This document shows, one piece after another, positions 17,720-26,712 of a stretch of 64,000 nucleotides of DNA (position 1 is its first letter; each line of letters opens with the position of its first letter). Source of the DNA: Leptospira bouyouniensis (GTDB lineage Bacteria > Spirochaetota > Leptospiria > Leptospirales > Leptospiraceae); assembly GCF_004769525.1 (NCBI RefSeq), contig NZ_RQFT01000001.1:124001-188000 (forward strand). Direction: 5' to 3'. The notes under the pieces are model-generated. The model did not search any database. It worked only from the letters and a program-made list of their open reading frames with translations, and was not told the DNA's origin. The translations under genes were made by a program, and so were the position numbers.

Positions 17720-19336
17720 TTAATGCCCTAAAGGATCCCCTTTTTCTTTAGAACCTAGGAACTGGATCAGTAAAAATAGGGTCGCAAGAGAGGTGTAGGC
17801 AATTGGGAAATCCCAATTCGCAATTTCTGTAAAACGGTTTAAAATGGCATTCCCTTTTAATTCGTATGCATGGATCCAACCAACCATCGACAAAAAAGCA
17901 GCTATGATTGCCCATACACTTGCTTTCAGCCATTCTCTTTCTAATATAAAAACAACCATCGCTGCCCAAATCATAGAGGTAATAAGAAATCCTTGGGAGA
18001 GAGAAAGAACACCTCCTAAAGCATATGGAAGGAATGGTAAATGTTCAGGGATGTCTGATAGTGAAAAATGAATTTCCTTCTTTGCACCTAATTCTAGTAA
18101 TACGGCTTGTAATTTTCCATCCAAAAAGTAAAAAACGTTTTGGATAATGAGTACAGCCCATCCTGCAAATGCAGGGAGTAGTCCCACAACGACAGCAGGG
18201 GAATGGTGTTTAGGGATCGCTTGGAAAGCTTGGCTTGTAATGATAATCCCAATCCAAAGTACAATCGCCATGCCTGCTTCCACTGGGATGAGAGCTTGGA
18301 TTAGGCCCATCAAACCAAACAAACTCACGACTGTCATAAATACACCAGATAACATCGAATAACTGTGTTTTGCTCCTAATGCCTTCCAACCAGGGTGACC
18401 AATATAAATTGTTGTAGGGAAAGGAGATCCAAACGCAGTGCCTGCAAGTGTTCCAATGCCGTTCACGAGGAGCGAAGTTTTGGTATCAAAACTATCGCCA
18501 GAAGCTTCGGCGGATTCAATATTTTGTAAAGACCCAATCACATTGAAAATTCCCATAGGAAGTATGATTGAAAAGTATGCCTGCAAATTAGCATAAGTTA
18601 AAGTTTCAATTAAAGAACCTAAGGATAGTTGAGGGAGGTAAAAACCAAGTGTTTCAAGACCTTTTTGGATTCCACCTACCTTGTAAACAGGGTCGCCCCA
18701 AAAACTAGAAAGGTAAGAAAGCAAAACTCCAACCAAAACAGATAAAAATCCACCAGGAATTCCAAAAGGAAAACGCACTTTGCCAAAATACTGCAGTAAT
18801 ATAATACCTAACGGAATGAAGGCGATCATAGGCCTTTCAAAAGTGCGTAATAAAAAATCCATCGAAATAAATGTGAGTGCAATTCCCGCGAGGGCAGAAA
18901 GTAAAGCTGCTCTTGGAGTGTATTTCCTAATTTTGGCTGCGAGGAAAGATCCCAATACTTCAATAAGTCCGGAAGCAAATGAGACAAGAAGTCCCGCCTT
19001 CCATGCCTCCTTATAATCACCTGTCGCTTGGTAGGTGGGGAACATCACAAAGAAGATAAAAGCAAAAAGCGAAACAGTATTGATCCCGTAAGGGATGGCA
19101 GTGACGTCATTTCGATTGGTTCGTTGTCCTAGTTTCCAAGCTTGCCAAGCGTAAAAAACATTCCCTACGAGTAAGGAAACGGCTGCACCAGGTAACACAA
19201 CTGATGTGATAAAAGCCAAAGGGAATCCACAAACACCAATACAGAGAGCAGATAGAACTAAAAGTTGAATGAGATTGTCGACCATGAGGCCAAAAAATCC
19301 ATCGAGGTCGCCGCGTGTGATGGTAAAAAAATTCAT
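17720..19336 (-). CDS. NCS2-type (xanthine/uracil permease-like) membrane transporter
   Basis: 538-residue integral membrane protein with 12 or more hydrophobic segments. The early region LPGAAVSLLVGNVFYAWQAW, the Asn/Gly segment IPYGINTVSLFAF and the repeat-type signature GTAFGSPFPTTIYIGHPGW place it in the purine/pyrimidine and related permease superfamily. Its substrate cannot be read from the sequence and it is a divergent branch, so a nucleobase or an organic anion are both possible. The start ATG overlaps the stop of the upstream SspB-like gene (19333-19336), so it is the last gene of a three-gene operon with translational coupling. The operon is dehydratase, adaptor, permease. Confidence 0.8.
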   Translation of the reverse strand: MNFFTITRGDLDGFFGLMVDNLIQLLVLSALCIGVCGFPLAFITSVVLPGAAVSLLVGNVFYAWQAWKLGQRTNRNDVTAIPYGINTVSLFAFIFFVMFPTYQATGDYKEAWKAGLLVSFASGLIEVLGSFLAAKIRKYTPRAALLSALAGIALTFISMDFLLRTFERPMIAFIPLGIILLQYFGKVRFPFGIPGGFLSVLVGVLLSYLSSFWGDPVYKVGGIQKGLETLGFYLPQLSLGSLIETLTYANLQAYFSIILPMGIFNVIGSLQNIESAEASGDSFDTKTSLLVNGIGTLAGTAFGSPFPTTIYIGHPGWKALGAKHSYSMLSGVFMTVVSLFGLMGLIQALIPVEAGMAIVLWIGIIITSQAFQAIPKHHSPAVVVGLLPAFAGWAVLIIQNVFYFLDGKLQAVLLELGAKKEIHFSLSDIPEHLPFLPYALGGVLSLSQGFLITSMIWAAMVVFILEREWLKASVWAIIAAFLSMVGWIHAYELKGNAILNRFTEIANWDFPIAYTSLATLFLLIQFLGSKEKGDPLGH

Positions 19337-19791
19337 TCGTTCCTTTTGCCTCCAAAATCAACTCGAATGACATTCCCGTCACCAGTCACTTCTGGTTTTG
19401 GGGATTTAGGTTTTGTTTGAGAATCATCTGGATTTGAATGTGTTTCGATTTGCAAAAACCGAAGTTGAGATGCGGAGTTTTGGAATTTATCGTAGATCCG
19501 AAAGACCGCATCCCAAGGAATCATTGTTGGTTCCCAAGTAGATCCAAATTGTAATTCAGCAAATAAATAATCAGGTTTACTATCTAAAACTTTTACAGCT
19601 TTATCACCAAACACGAGCACTATGCCAGATTCTTTTTCGGCATTTAAAAGCCCACGTTTCCCAATCTCTAATTTTGGATGGGGCATTACATGGATGTAAA
19701 ATACTCCGAAACGTTCCCAATATAAGTTGAATAAATCTCTTTTGAACTCACGTAATGTTGTGATTTCTTCCTGCGTGAGGTTTTCGCTCAT
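19333..19791 (-). CDS. SspB-like ClpXP adaptor candidate
   Basis: 152-residue cytoplasmic protein. The core (IHVMPHPKLEIGKRGLL, LVFGDKAVKVL, LFAELQFGSTWEPTMIPWDAVFRIYDK) follows the stringent-starvation-protein-B fold: beta strands ending in a segment like VPLAAVLAIYAR of E. coli SspB. A flexible Pro/Lys/Ser-rich linker (about 122-140) then leads to a short conserved-looking tail, VIRVDFGGKR, in the place where SspB proteins carry their ClpX-binding peptide. SspB tethers ssrA-tagged and other substrates to ClpXP. The call is by fold pattern rather than strong identity. It overlaps both neighbours by four bases and so is coupled to the dehydratase upstream and the permease downstream. Confidence 0.6.
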   Translation of the reverse strand: MSENLTQEEITTLREFKRDLFNLYWERFGVFYIHVMPHPKLEIGKRGLLNAEKESGIVLVFGDKAVKVLDSKPDYLFAELQFGSTWEPTMIPWDAVFRIYDKFQNSASQLRFLQIETHSNPDDSQTKPKSPKPEVTGDGNVIRVDFGGKRNE

Positions 19792-21671
19792 AAATTCCTT
19801 TTACCGTGTGCTGTTTCCCATTCGATATATTCATCATGAATTTTGTATTCTGGAATGATATCCTTTAATCCGACAAAGATTTCCCTGTTTTTATTTGCTT
19901 TTGCCAAAGAAAACAATCGATTCAGTTTGTTTTGAAAGAGTAATAGATTGTAATGATCAAGTGGGGCAGCGATTCGAATTTTTGGATGGTGAGTTTTTTT
20001 GATTCCTTCTGCGTTTAACAAGAGTTCTTCGTATAATTTTTCACCAGGTCGTAATCCTGAAAATTCAATATTGATATCCTTGTATGGTGTATATCCAGAG
20101 AGGCGGATCATTTCTTCTGCTAACGAGAGAATTTTTACAGGTTCTCCCATATCAAGTAAAAAGATTTCTCCATGTTCTCCCATACTTCCTGCCTGTAACA
20201 CAAGTTGTGTGGCCTCAGGGATGGTCATAAAGTATCGAATGACTTCCGGATGAGTCACAGTGACAGGTCCACCACGTTTTATTTGTTCTCTAAACCTAGG
20301 GATTACACTCCCATTGGATCCGAGTACATTGCCAAATCGGACTGTGATGAATTTTGTTCGAGAATTCTGAGAGATATGTTGTAAATAAATTTCCGCAGCC
20401 CGCTTTGAGGCTCCCATTACATTCACCGGATTTACTGCTTTATCAGTAGAGATAAGAACGAATCGTTCTACACCAATGAGCCGACAAACATCTGCTACGT
20501 TTTTTGTCCCCATCACATTATTAAGAATGGCTTCTGATGGATTGATTTCCATCATAGGAACATGTTTGTAAGCGGCAGAGTGAAATACAACAGAAGGTCT
20601 ATGTTCTTCAAAAACAGCGGAAATTCTCGATAAATTTTTTACATCGGCAATCACTGGCCGAATATCGATATTAAACTCTGAAAATTTTTTACGTAGTTCG
20701 TAATCTATTTCGTATAACGGAGTTTCGGCGGCATCTAAAATCACGAGTACGCTTGGTTTGAATAAGGCAACTTGTCTACATATTTCTGATCCGATAGAAC
20801 CACCAGCTCCAGTCACAAGGATCACTTTTTTTTCTAAATAAGAACGAATGGATTCGATTTCTAAATCAACGGTAGGTCTACCAAGTAAGTCTTCCACTTG
20901 CACTTCGCGGAGTTGAGTGATATTTGGTTTTTCGGCTAAGTACTCACCAAACGTTGGTAATATTTTAAAGTCAACTCCTGCACTTTCGCATTCTTTCATG
21001 AGTTTGCTCACAACCCTACCATCTGGTTGTGGAACAGTCATGATTACTTTTTTGATTCCATATCTAAGTAAAACTTTACCAATTTCATCAGTGGAACCTA
21101 AAATAGGTATCCCTTGGATATACCCACCTTTTTTTGAAATATTATCATCTAAGAAGCCGACAGGTTGGTAATCTAGGTTAATACTTCGCCTAATCTCAGT
21201 TAAAAAAGAGCTACCTAGTTTTCCTGCTCCAACAAGAAGGATGGGGGTCCCTTTTCTAGTTTTGTCGGAGCTAAAAATCTGTTCTCGTAACATCCGCCAA
21301 CTTAAACTTCGTAAACACAAAAACCCAAGTAAGATGAGTGTATCTAGGATAGGCACCATCCGAGAGAGTTGGTAAAATCGATTATAAAAGAGTAGGGCAA
21401 GAGTCGAAACCAAAGAAGACAGGATGGTTGCTTTGATGATGGATAAAAGATCGTGTAAGGAGGCATATGACCATAAGGATCGATAAATGCCGGCAAATAA
21501 AAAAACGGAACTCCTTGTCACCACAACGATTGTGGCACAGACCCAAAAATCAGGGTAATTATCGAGAAACCCAATATTTTCGAAACGCACTAAGTGTGCT
21601 AGAAAATAGGACAAAAACATAAAGAGAATGTCTACAGGAAAAACCCAGTATCTTCTTGGGATCGATTTCAT
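19788..21671 (-). CDS. CapD/WbpM/PglF-type membrane nucleotide-sugar 4,6-dehydratase
   Basis: Converts UDP-GlcNAc or a similar nucleotide sugar into its 4-keto-6-deoxy form, the first step toward many rare surface sugars. From ATG 21671 there are about four N-terminal membrane segments, then a CoA-binding-like Rossmann domain (LLVGAGKLGSSFL), then the SDR dehydratase domain with TGAGGSIGSEICRQ, HSAAYKHVPMME and STDKAVNPVNVMGASK. Met in place of Tyr in the YxxxK motif is normal for this family. The frame extends to a GTG at 21764, but the added 31 residues precede the usual MKSIPRRYWVFPVDI opening and overlap the divergent STAS gene. Total 627 residues. First gene of the operon with the SspB-like and permease genes. 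Confidence 0.88.
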   Translation of the reverse strand: MKSIPRRYWVFPVDILFMFLSYFLAHLVRFENIGFLDNYPDFWVCATIVVVTRSSVFLFAGIYRSLWSYASLHDLLSIIKATILSSLVSTLALLFYNRFYQLSRMVPILDTLILLGFLCLRSLSWRMLREQIFSSDKTRKGTPILLVGAGKLGSSFLTEIRRSINLDYQPVGFLDDNISKKGGYIQGIPILGSTDEIGKVLLRYGIKKVIMTVPQPDGRVVSKLMKECESAGVDFKILPTFGEYLAEKPNITQLREVQVEDLLGRPTVDLEIESIRSYLEKKVILVTGAGGSIGSEICRQVALFKPSVLVILDAAETPLYEIDYELRKKFSEFNIDIRPVIADVKNLSRISAVFEEHRPSVVFHSAAYKHVPMMEINPSEAILNNVMGTKNVADVCRLIGVERFVLISTDKAVNPVNVMGASKRAAEIYLQHISQNSRTKFITVRFGNVLGSNGSVIPRFREQIKRGGPVTVTHPEVIRYFMTIPEATQLVLQAGSMGEHGEIFLLDMGEPVKILSLAEEMIRLSGYTPYKDINIEFSGLRPGEKLYEELLLNAEGIKKTHHPKIRIAAPLDHYNLLLFQNKLNRLFSLAKANKNREIFVGLKDIIPEYKIHDEYIEWETAHGKRNL

Positions 21672-21754
21672 ATCTGATAAATAAAGGTATTTGGAACAAA
21701 ATTCCTTGTAAATACAGAATCTGTTCCGAAGAATAGAAAAGAGGAAAAACCTGT

Positions 21755-22240
21755 TTGAAATCACTTCTTTTCCGCCTTGCTGGGAACTTTTCCGCAGAAA
21801 TAGGCTCGGAACTTTATTTGAAACTAAAGGAAGAAACCCATTCTCCTTCGCTTTTTTGCCTTGATTTTACGGAAGTCACAGAAGTGACCGAAGTGGGTTG
21901 GGAATTTCTAAGAAAAATGGCAGAACGGTGTAAAGAAACGGGATCCAAAGTTGCAGGTTTTGGACTCAAAACTCATATTCCAAACGAACAAATTTCTCTT
22001 TTAACTTTTTTTTCCGATGAATCTGAATGCATTCATTTTTTAGAATCATTCTTCATTGGTGATACACCTGCTAATGAACAAAGTCCGAAACCTTCACAAG
22101 AAGGGAAAACCATCCATTGCCCAGAATGCCAAACCTTACTTCGATTCAAACAAATGGGGGACCATCTATGTCCAAATTGCCAATCCAAATTTTTTGTGAA
22201 CTCGAAAGGTTGGGTCTCAACTTACGAACGTTTGTTGTGA
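21755..22240 (+). CDS. STAS-like domain fused to a zinc ribbon
   Basis: 161 residues. About 1-100 resemble a STAS (anti-sigma-factor antagonist) domain: a short strand, the helix SAEIGSELYLKL, the strand LFCLDFTEV, the helix WEFLRKMAERC and a final strand/helix pair. The usual phospho-acceptor Ser region is not clear. About 120-145 form a zinc ribbon with C122-x2-C125 and C139-x2-C142 (HCPECQ, LCPNCQ). The residues EVTEVTEV come from a short tandem DNA repeat. TTG 21755 is preceded by agaggaaaaacctg, a plausible ribosome-binding site. The 3' end overlaps hrpB by 19 bases, tail to tail. Function is inferred to be protein-protein regulation. Confidence 0.6.
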   Translation: MKSLLFRLAGNFSAEIGSELYLKLKEETHSPSLFCLDFTEVTEVTEVGWEFLRKMAERCKETGSKVAGFGLKTHIPNEQISLLTFFSDESECIHFLESFFIGDTPANEQSPKPSQEGKTIHCPECQTLLRFKQMGDHLCPNCQSKFFVNSKGWVSTYERLL

Positions 22241-24687
22241 TTTAAATGTTTTGTCGGGACCGCTTCCCAAGGTTTGTCTGGCCATGGGTGTTTTGGATAC
22301 CTTCCTTTTAATTCTTTTTTTACTTCATGATACCCAATATTCCAAAAACTCTCTAAGTCTTTTGTAATTTGGACAGATCGTCTAGCTGGTGATAATAAAT
22401 GAACTAAAATTTTTATTTTGCCTTTTGCTAAAGTTGGTAATTGTTTGAGTCCAAATAGTTCTTGTAATTTTACATATAACTCTGGTTCGGTGCCATTATA
22501 TTGGATTTGGATGTAAGAACCTGATGGTACCTGGATAGATGAGGGCGCCTCTTTTTGGATAATGGATTGATTCTCATAACCAACATAGGATTGAAACGCT
22601 TCTAAAAATGGAAGGTGAGACAAACCAAATTTTTGAGTTTCAAAGTTTAAAAAAGGGAATAACCAATCTTTGGCATTGGCTTTCAAATGGTCAAATGAGA
22701 CATTTAAATTCAATACTCCATTTTTTACGAGGAACAAAACTCGGTTATAATACTGGTATAGTTCTTCCTTTTTTTTCCATTCAGTTTCCCAGTCCAAACC
22801 GAACAAATATACTTCAAATGCCATTTGTAATGAATCTGGATTAGGTTTTTGAATTTCCTTTGATTCTAAGACTAACTCACCTAGCAAACGTTCTTCCTTC
22901 ACTACTAAAAATGATTCTTCCTTCTGGTTTGTACGAATTTCGGGGTTTTCTTTGGTTTTAATTTGGTGACTTAGAGTTTCTTCTATGAGTTCAATTGAGA
23001 TTGGAATGTATTGGGTTATGTAAACTGATTGTCCAAAGGAAATTGTATCAAGTGCGATGATAAACTCAGGAGGATTCAATAAGTTTAGATTCAATTCTGC
23101 AATCTTTCCATTCGAGAGTTTATATTCTTTTCCTACTTTATCCTTTCGTTTGCCAATTCGATCCGGGAAACCTTGGATCAGAAAAAATTCACGTTCATTT
23201 TTATTTGGATTTTGCGTAGGTTCATTTTTTCCTTTAAAAATGCTTAAAATTTGATCATAGATCATTTTTAATTCCATGTTCAACTGCGAGGAGGAAACAA
23301 ACTTTGGGAACTCTTTTGCTTCTTTCGATTGGGTATCCTTTCCTAAGATTGAAACAATGTCGGCAATGAGTGATTCGTTTTGTTTTGGTAAAAGTGAAAC
23401 AATCTTTGCTAATCGAATGGGTAAGGGGTATCGTAAAACCTCTTTTCCTGTTTGCGTCAGTTGCTCTTTATCATCCAAACAACCTAATTGTTTCAATCGT
23501 TCTGTTGATAATGCCAATGAACCTTTATTAGGTGGATCTAAAAAAGGAAGAGAGTTAATTTCTTCTCCAAAAGACTTTACCTCTAAAACCAACCTGTCTA
23601 AATCACCTTCTAAAATCTCTGGTTTTGTACGATCGTAAAAACTAGTTTCCTCTTCTTTGGACCATAGTCTGTAAACAAATCCTTTTCCCTCTCTAGCCGC
23701 TCGACCAGCCCTTTGTTTGGCACTACTCAAACTAATTCGATCTTTCACCAAATGTGTGATCCCAGATTCAGGATCAAAAACTGAATGTTTAAAATAACCT
23801 GTGTCAAAAACAACACGTACTCCAGGGATCGTGACCGATGATTCTGCAAGGTTTGTGGATATGATGATTTTCTTTTTTCCATTCAGATTAGGACTAAAAA
23901 CCTTTTCTTGGTCTGATAAACTCATGTCACCAAACAAAGGTAACACAACGGAATCATTTTGAATTGATGGATTGAATTCTAATTGGTTTTTAAGGTCTAA
24001 GATTTCTTTTTTGCCAGATAAAAATACTAAAATGTCACCTGTCATCTGTTCTACGGCTTTTGGGACAAGATCAATTAATCTCATAATTGAATTTTTTTTT
24101 GATTCACCCATATAATAAATCTCTAGCGGGTGTGTTTCTGTTACGACTTGAATTGGTGGGTTTGAAATTCCAATGGAAGAAAAGTTTTGTCCTTCAAGTG
24201 TTGCCGACATAATGAGGATTTTTAAATCCTTTCGAAAGATTTCTTGGGATTTACGAGCTAGAGCAAAACAAAGATCTGATTCCATCCTTCGCTCGTGGAA
24301 TTCATCAAAGATAAGCAAACCATAATCGGTAAGTTCTGGATCAGATAATAAATATTTTGTTAAAATTCCATCTGTCACAAATTCAACTTTGGTATTTTGA
24401 GTTGATTTGGAATCAAATCGAACGCGGTATCCAATCGAATTTCCTACATCTTCTCTAATGGATTGGCTAATTCTTTTGGCTGCATTTTTGGCAGCAATCC
24501 GCCTTGGTTCTAAGATACAAATTTTTTTCCCCCCACCGATACCTAACTTAAACAGTTCAAAGGGCAAAGCAGTCGTTTTCCCAGATCCTGGAGGTGCATC
24601 CAAAATAGTAACTGGGTTTTTTTGGATAGATTCAACTATCTCTTGTAAGGCGGAAAGTACGGGGAATGTGTTGGGATCAGAATTCAC
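22222..24687 (-). CDS. hrpB: ATP-dependent helicase HrpB
   Basis: DExH-box helicase of the HrpB family. The 821 residues begin with Walker A APPGSGKTTALPFEL (about 30-45), then LEPRRIAAKNAA, the DEFH box (LLIFDEFHERRMES), SATLEG, the motif V region STNLAESSVTIPGV and motif VI QRAGRAARE. The C-terminal half carries the HA2 region and the HrpB-specific end (RRYPKHPWPDKPWEA-like GRYPKHPWPDKPW), which is diagnostic. The in vivo RNA substrate of HrpB is not well defined. The gene is alone; 117 bases separate it from the divergent Ada-type gene. Confidence 0.93.
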   Translation of the reverse strand: MNSDPNTFPVLSALQEIVESIQKNPVTILDAPPGSGKTTALPFELFKLGIGGGKKICILEPRRIAAKNAAKRISQSIREDVGNSIGYRVRFDSKSTQNTKVEFVTDGILTKYLLSDPELTDYGLLIFDEFHERRMESDLCFALARKSQEIFRKDLKILIMSATLEGQNFSSIGISNPPIQVVTETHPLEIYYMGESKKNSIMRLIDLVPKAVEQMTGDILVFLSGKKEILDLKNQLEFNPSIQNDSVVLPLFGDMSLSDQEKVFSPNLNGKKKIIISTNLAESSVTIPGVRVVFDTGYFKHSVFDPESGITHLVKDRISLSSAKQRAGRAAREGKGFVYRLWSKEEETSFYDRTKPEILEGDLDRLVLEVKSFGEEINSLPFLDPPNKGSLALSTERLKQLGCLDDKEQLTQTGKEVLRYPLPIRLAKIVSLLPKQNESLIADIVSILGKDTQSKEAKEFPKFVSSSQLNMELKMIYDQILSIFKGKNEPTQNPNKNEREFFLIQGFPDRIGKRKDKVGKEYKLSNGKIAELNLNLLNPPEFIIALDTISFGQSVYITQYIPISIELIEETLSHQIKTKENPEIRTNQKEESFLVVKEERLLGELVLESKEIQKPNPDSLQMAFEVYLFGLDWETEWKKKEELYQYYNRVLFLVKNGVLNLNVSFDHLKANAKDWLFPFLNFETQKFGLSHLPFLEAFQSYVGYENQSIIQKEAPSSIQVPSGSYIQIQYNGTEPELYVKLQELFGLKQLPTLAKGKIKILVHLLSPARRSVQITKDLESFWNIGYHEVKKELKGRYPKHPWPDKPWEAVPTKHLNHNKRS

Positions 24688-24804
24688 AGCAGGAGATAAA
24701 AAAACCTTCTATTTCCGGCTTAAAAAAGCAAACAAATTGTATTTTTTTGAAAAAATCACAAGAATCGGGTTTCCTGAAATTAATGAATCCAGTAGTATTT
24801 CCCT

Positions 24805-25671
24805 GTGGATTTTCAGAAAAAAAACTACCAATTGATTCAAAATTCTATTGAATATATGATCCAAAATTATGAATCACAACCCAGTTTAGATGTTTTGGCA
24901 GGTTTGGTTGGCCTAAGTCCATCTCATTTTCAAAAAATGTTTTTGACATTCGTTGGAGTTTCACCCAAACAATTTTTATCTTCTATAACAGTAACGCATG
25001 CTAAGCGATTGATAAAAAACTCTTCTTTATTGGACGTTACCTACCAAGTAGGATTATCAGGATCAGGAAGGTTACATGATTTGTTTATCAAAATGGAAGG
25101 AATGACTCCTGGAATATTTAAATCTGCTGGTGTTGGACTCAAATTGTATTACGAATTTTTCCCAACGATTTTAGGGGATATGATTGTTGTCTCCTCCGAT
25201 ATCGGCATCCAAAACTTACAATTCTTAGAGGGGGATGGTTCTCAAAACCAAAATGAAATCTTAAAGCAGATACAATCAAATTTTCCTAATGCTATTTGGA
25301 AGGAAGAAAACAGAAACCTTCACACTCCGGTAAAACATTTTTTACAAACTTTGACGTTTCCAAAGGATCCAATCCATCTCTCAGTGTTAGGTACCCCATT
25401 CCAACTTAAAGTTTGGCAGTCATTATTATCGATACCTTCAGGCGGAGTGTCAACTTATGGAGCGATTGCTGAATCCATAGGACAAACCAATGCACAACGA
25501 GCTGTTGGAACAGCGATTGGAAAAAATCCTATTGCGGTTCTCATCCCTTGCCATCGAGTCATCCAATCTTCAGGATTGTTTGGAGGTTACCGGTGGAATC
25601 CAAAACGAAAACAGACACTCATTGCTTGGGAGAATGCGATACACTCTCCTAAGGATTTGAATCAATCGTAG
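24805..25671 (+). CDS. AraC-type HTH fused to O6-methylguanine-DNA methyltransferase (Ada-like, lacking AdaA N-terminus)
   Basis: Repairs O6-alkylguanine by suicide transfer to a cysteine and probably regulates genes through its HTH part. Residues about 15-110 are an AraC-type double HTH (SPSHFQKMFLTFVGVSPKQF, LDVTYQVGLSGSGRLHDLF). About 190-288 are the methyltransferase domain with the active PCHRV (Cys249) and the DNA-binding helix GTAIGKNP. The N-terminal phosphotriester-repair domain with its four zinc cysteines, present in E. coli Ada, is absent. Start is GTG 24805 with no clear ribosome-binding site; ATG 24856 is an alternative but would cut into the HTH. Its stop lies one base from the stop of the convergent YhhN gene. 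Confidence 0.9.
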   Translation: MDFQKKNYQLIQNSIEYMIQNYESQPSLDVLAGLVGLSPSHFQKMFLTFVGVSPKQFLSSITVTHAKRLIKNSSLLDVTYQVGLSGSGRLHDLFIKMEGMTPGIFKSAGVGLKLYYEFFPTILGDMIVVSSDIGIQNLQFLEGDGSQNQNEILKQIQSNFPNAIWKEENRNLHTPVKHFLQTLTFPKDPIHLSVLGTPFQLKVWQSLLSIPSGGVSTYGAIAESIGQTNAQRAVGTAIGKNPIAVLIPCHRVIQSSGLFGGYRWNPKRKQTLIAWENAIHSPKDLNQS

Positions 25672-25672
25672 T

Positions 25673-26434
25673 TTAATGCGCAAGCATCCTTGTATGAGAA
25701 ACTAAGAAAAAACCAACGAGCAAAAAACACTGTGCAATTAAGTATGTGATCCAAGGCACTTGGAATTCCCATTTAGGGTGTCGTGTGCCATTGATTGTCG
25801 TTTCTCCCATCACTGCATCAGACAATAAGAAAAATAATGCTCCAATTGTCAGATACATCCAAACTCCGCCATACAATAGATAGGCGTTGATGCATAACGA
25901 AACAAAAAAACATAATATTAGACCATACACAAATGCGGAAGCCATTACCGATTTAGAACGTTCGGGATTGTAAACTCGGAAGTAAAAAATAACAGCAGGT
26001 AAAACAAGTAATACTGCTGTTATGAGATACGGTTGGATGCCAGTATACAATTCGTTCCAAGAGATCAATTGGCGAAAGGAAAGGATGAAAAAAACTTGGG
26101 CAACGGCAAAACTAAAAATCCCACCAAGAACTGGGTCTTTCATGTATTTTTTTGCCAATGGGAATTGTAAATTGAACCAATCACCTAACATAGAAAATGC
26201 AATTGCGTATAGTGGAAACGCAAACCGTGCATGGCCAATTTGAAATAACAACCAGGCAAATACTAAGACTTGGAAGGAAAACCCTAAATAAATTCCTCGT
26301 GAGATTTCCAATCGTTGCTTTGGGTTTGGTTCTTCACTGATGGTAAACCAATGGATGAAAAAAGCAGATACGATTGCAAATGGAATGGCGGTTAGGATCA
26401 GATAATATACCATACTGTATATTACCATAGTCAT
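25673..26434 (-). CDS. YhhN/TMEM86-family membrane protein (lysoplasmalogenase-like)
   Basis: 253 residues with about eight membrane segments and almost no soluble part. GDWFNLQF (about 86-93) and the late FFLLSDAVMGETT (about 205-217) match the conserved acidic positions of the YhhN family. The human relative TMEM86B is a lysoplasmalogenase that cleaves vinyl-ether lysophospholipids; whether this bacterium contains plasmalogens is unknown, so the substrate may be another lysolipid. The frame starts at ATG 26434, with a second possible ATG six bases in. It converges with the Ada-like gene. Confidence 0.72.
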   Translation of the reverse strand: MTMVIYSMVYYLILTAIPFAIVSAFFIHWFTISEEPNPKQRLEISRGIYLGFSFQVLVFAWLLFQIGHARFAFPLYAIAFSMLGDWFNLQFPLAKKYMKDPVLGGIFSFAVAQVFFILSFRQLISWNELYTGIQPYLITAVLLVLPAVIFYFRVYNPERSKSVMASAFVYGLILCFFVSLCINAYLLYGGVWMYLTIGALFFLLSDAVMGETTINGTRHPKWEFQVPWITYLIAQCFLLVGFFLVSHTRMLAH

Positions 26435-26594
26435 TTTGAAATTGCAATCGGAAGTTTTTAGAGTAGTGGAATCCTTTACAAATCAAATGAAGTAAGACAG
26501 TCATAAATTAAATGATTCCGTTTTCCAATGTACCAATGGGTAATTGATAAAAAATTTTTTTTAAAAAAAATCTCTCAAACCGTAAATCACGTTC

Positions 26595-26618
26595 TAAAAC
26601 GGCCTTCGCACCGTTTTT
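26595..26618. repeat. Hairpin upstream of the choice-of-anchor lipoprotein gene
   Basis: aaaacgg (26596-26602) and ccgtttt (26611-26617) pair around an eight-base loop, followed on the plus strand by a short T run. It lies in the 278-base gap between the YhhN gene and the lipoprotein gene. It may be a weak terminator or an attenuator-like leader element; the rest of the gap shows only A/T-rich promoter-like sequence. Confidence 0.35.
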
Positions 26619-26712
26619 AACAGTTTGAATCTCCACCCTAACAAAACAGTACGGTTGATTGTAGACGAACTCGTATTATATTGGTCAAAAAATCAGACTT
26701 TGGGCCTGTATA

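Noticed and set aside
21880..21900. Short tandem repeat (gaagtcaca/gaagtgacc/gaagtg) in the STAS gene
   Set aside because: It encodes EVTEVTEV inside an intact frame; two to three imperfect units, too short to be more than local duplication.
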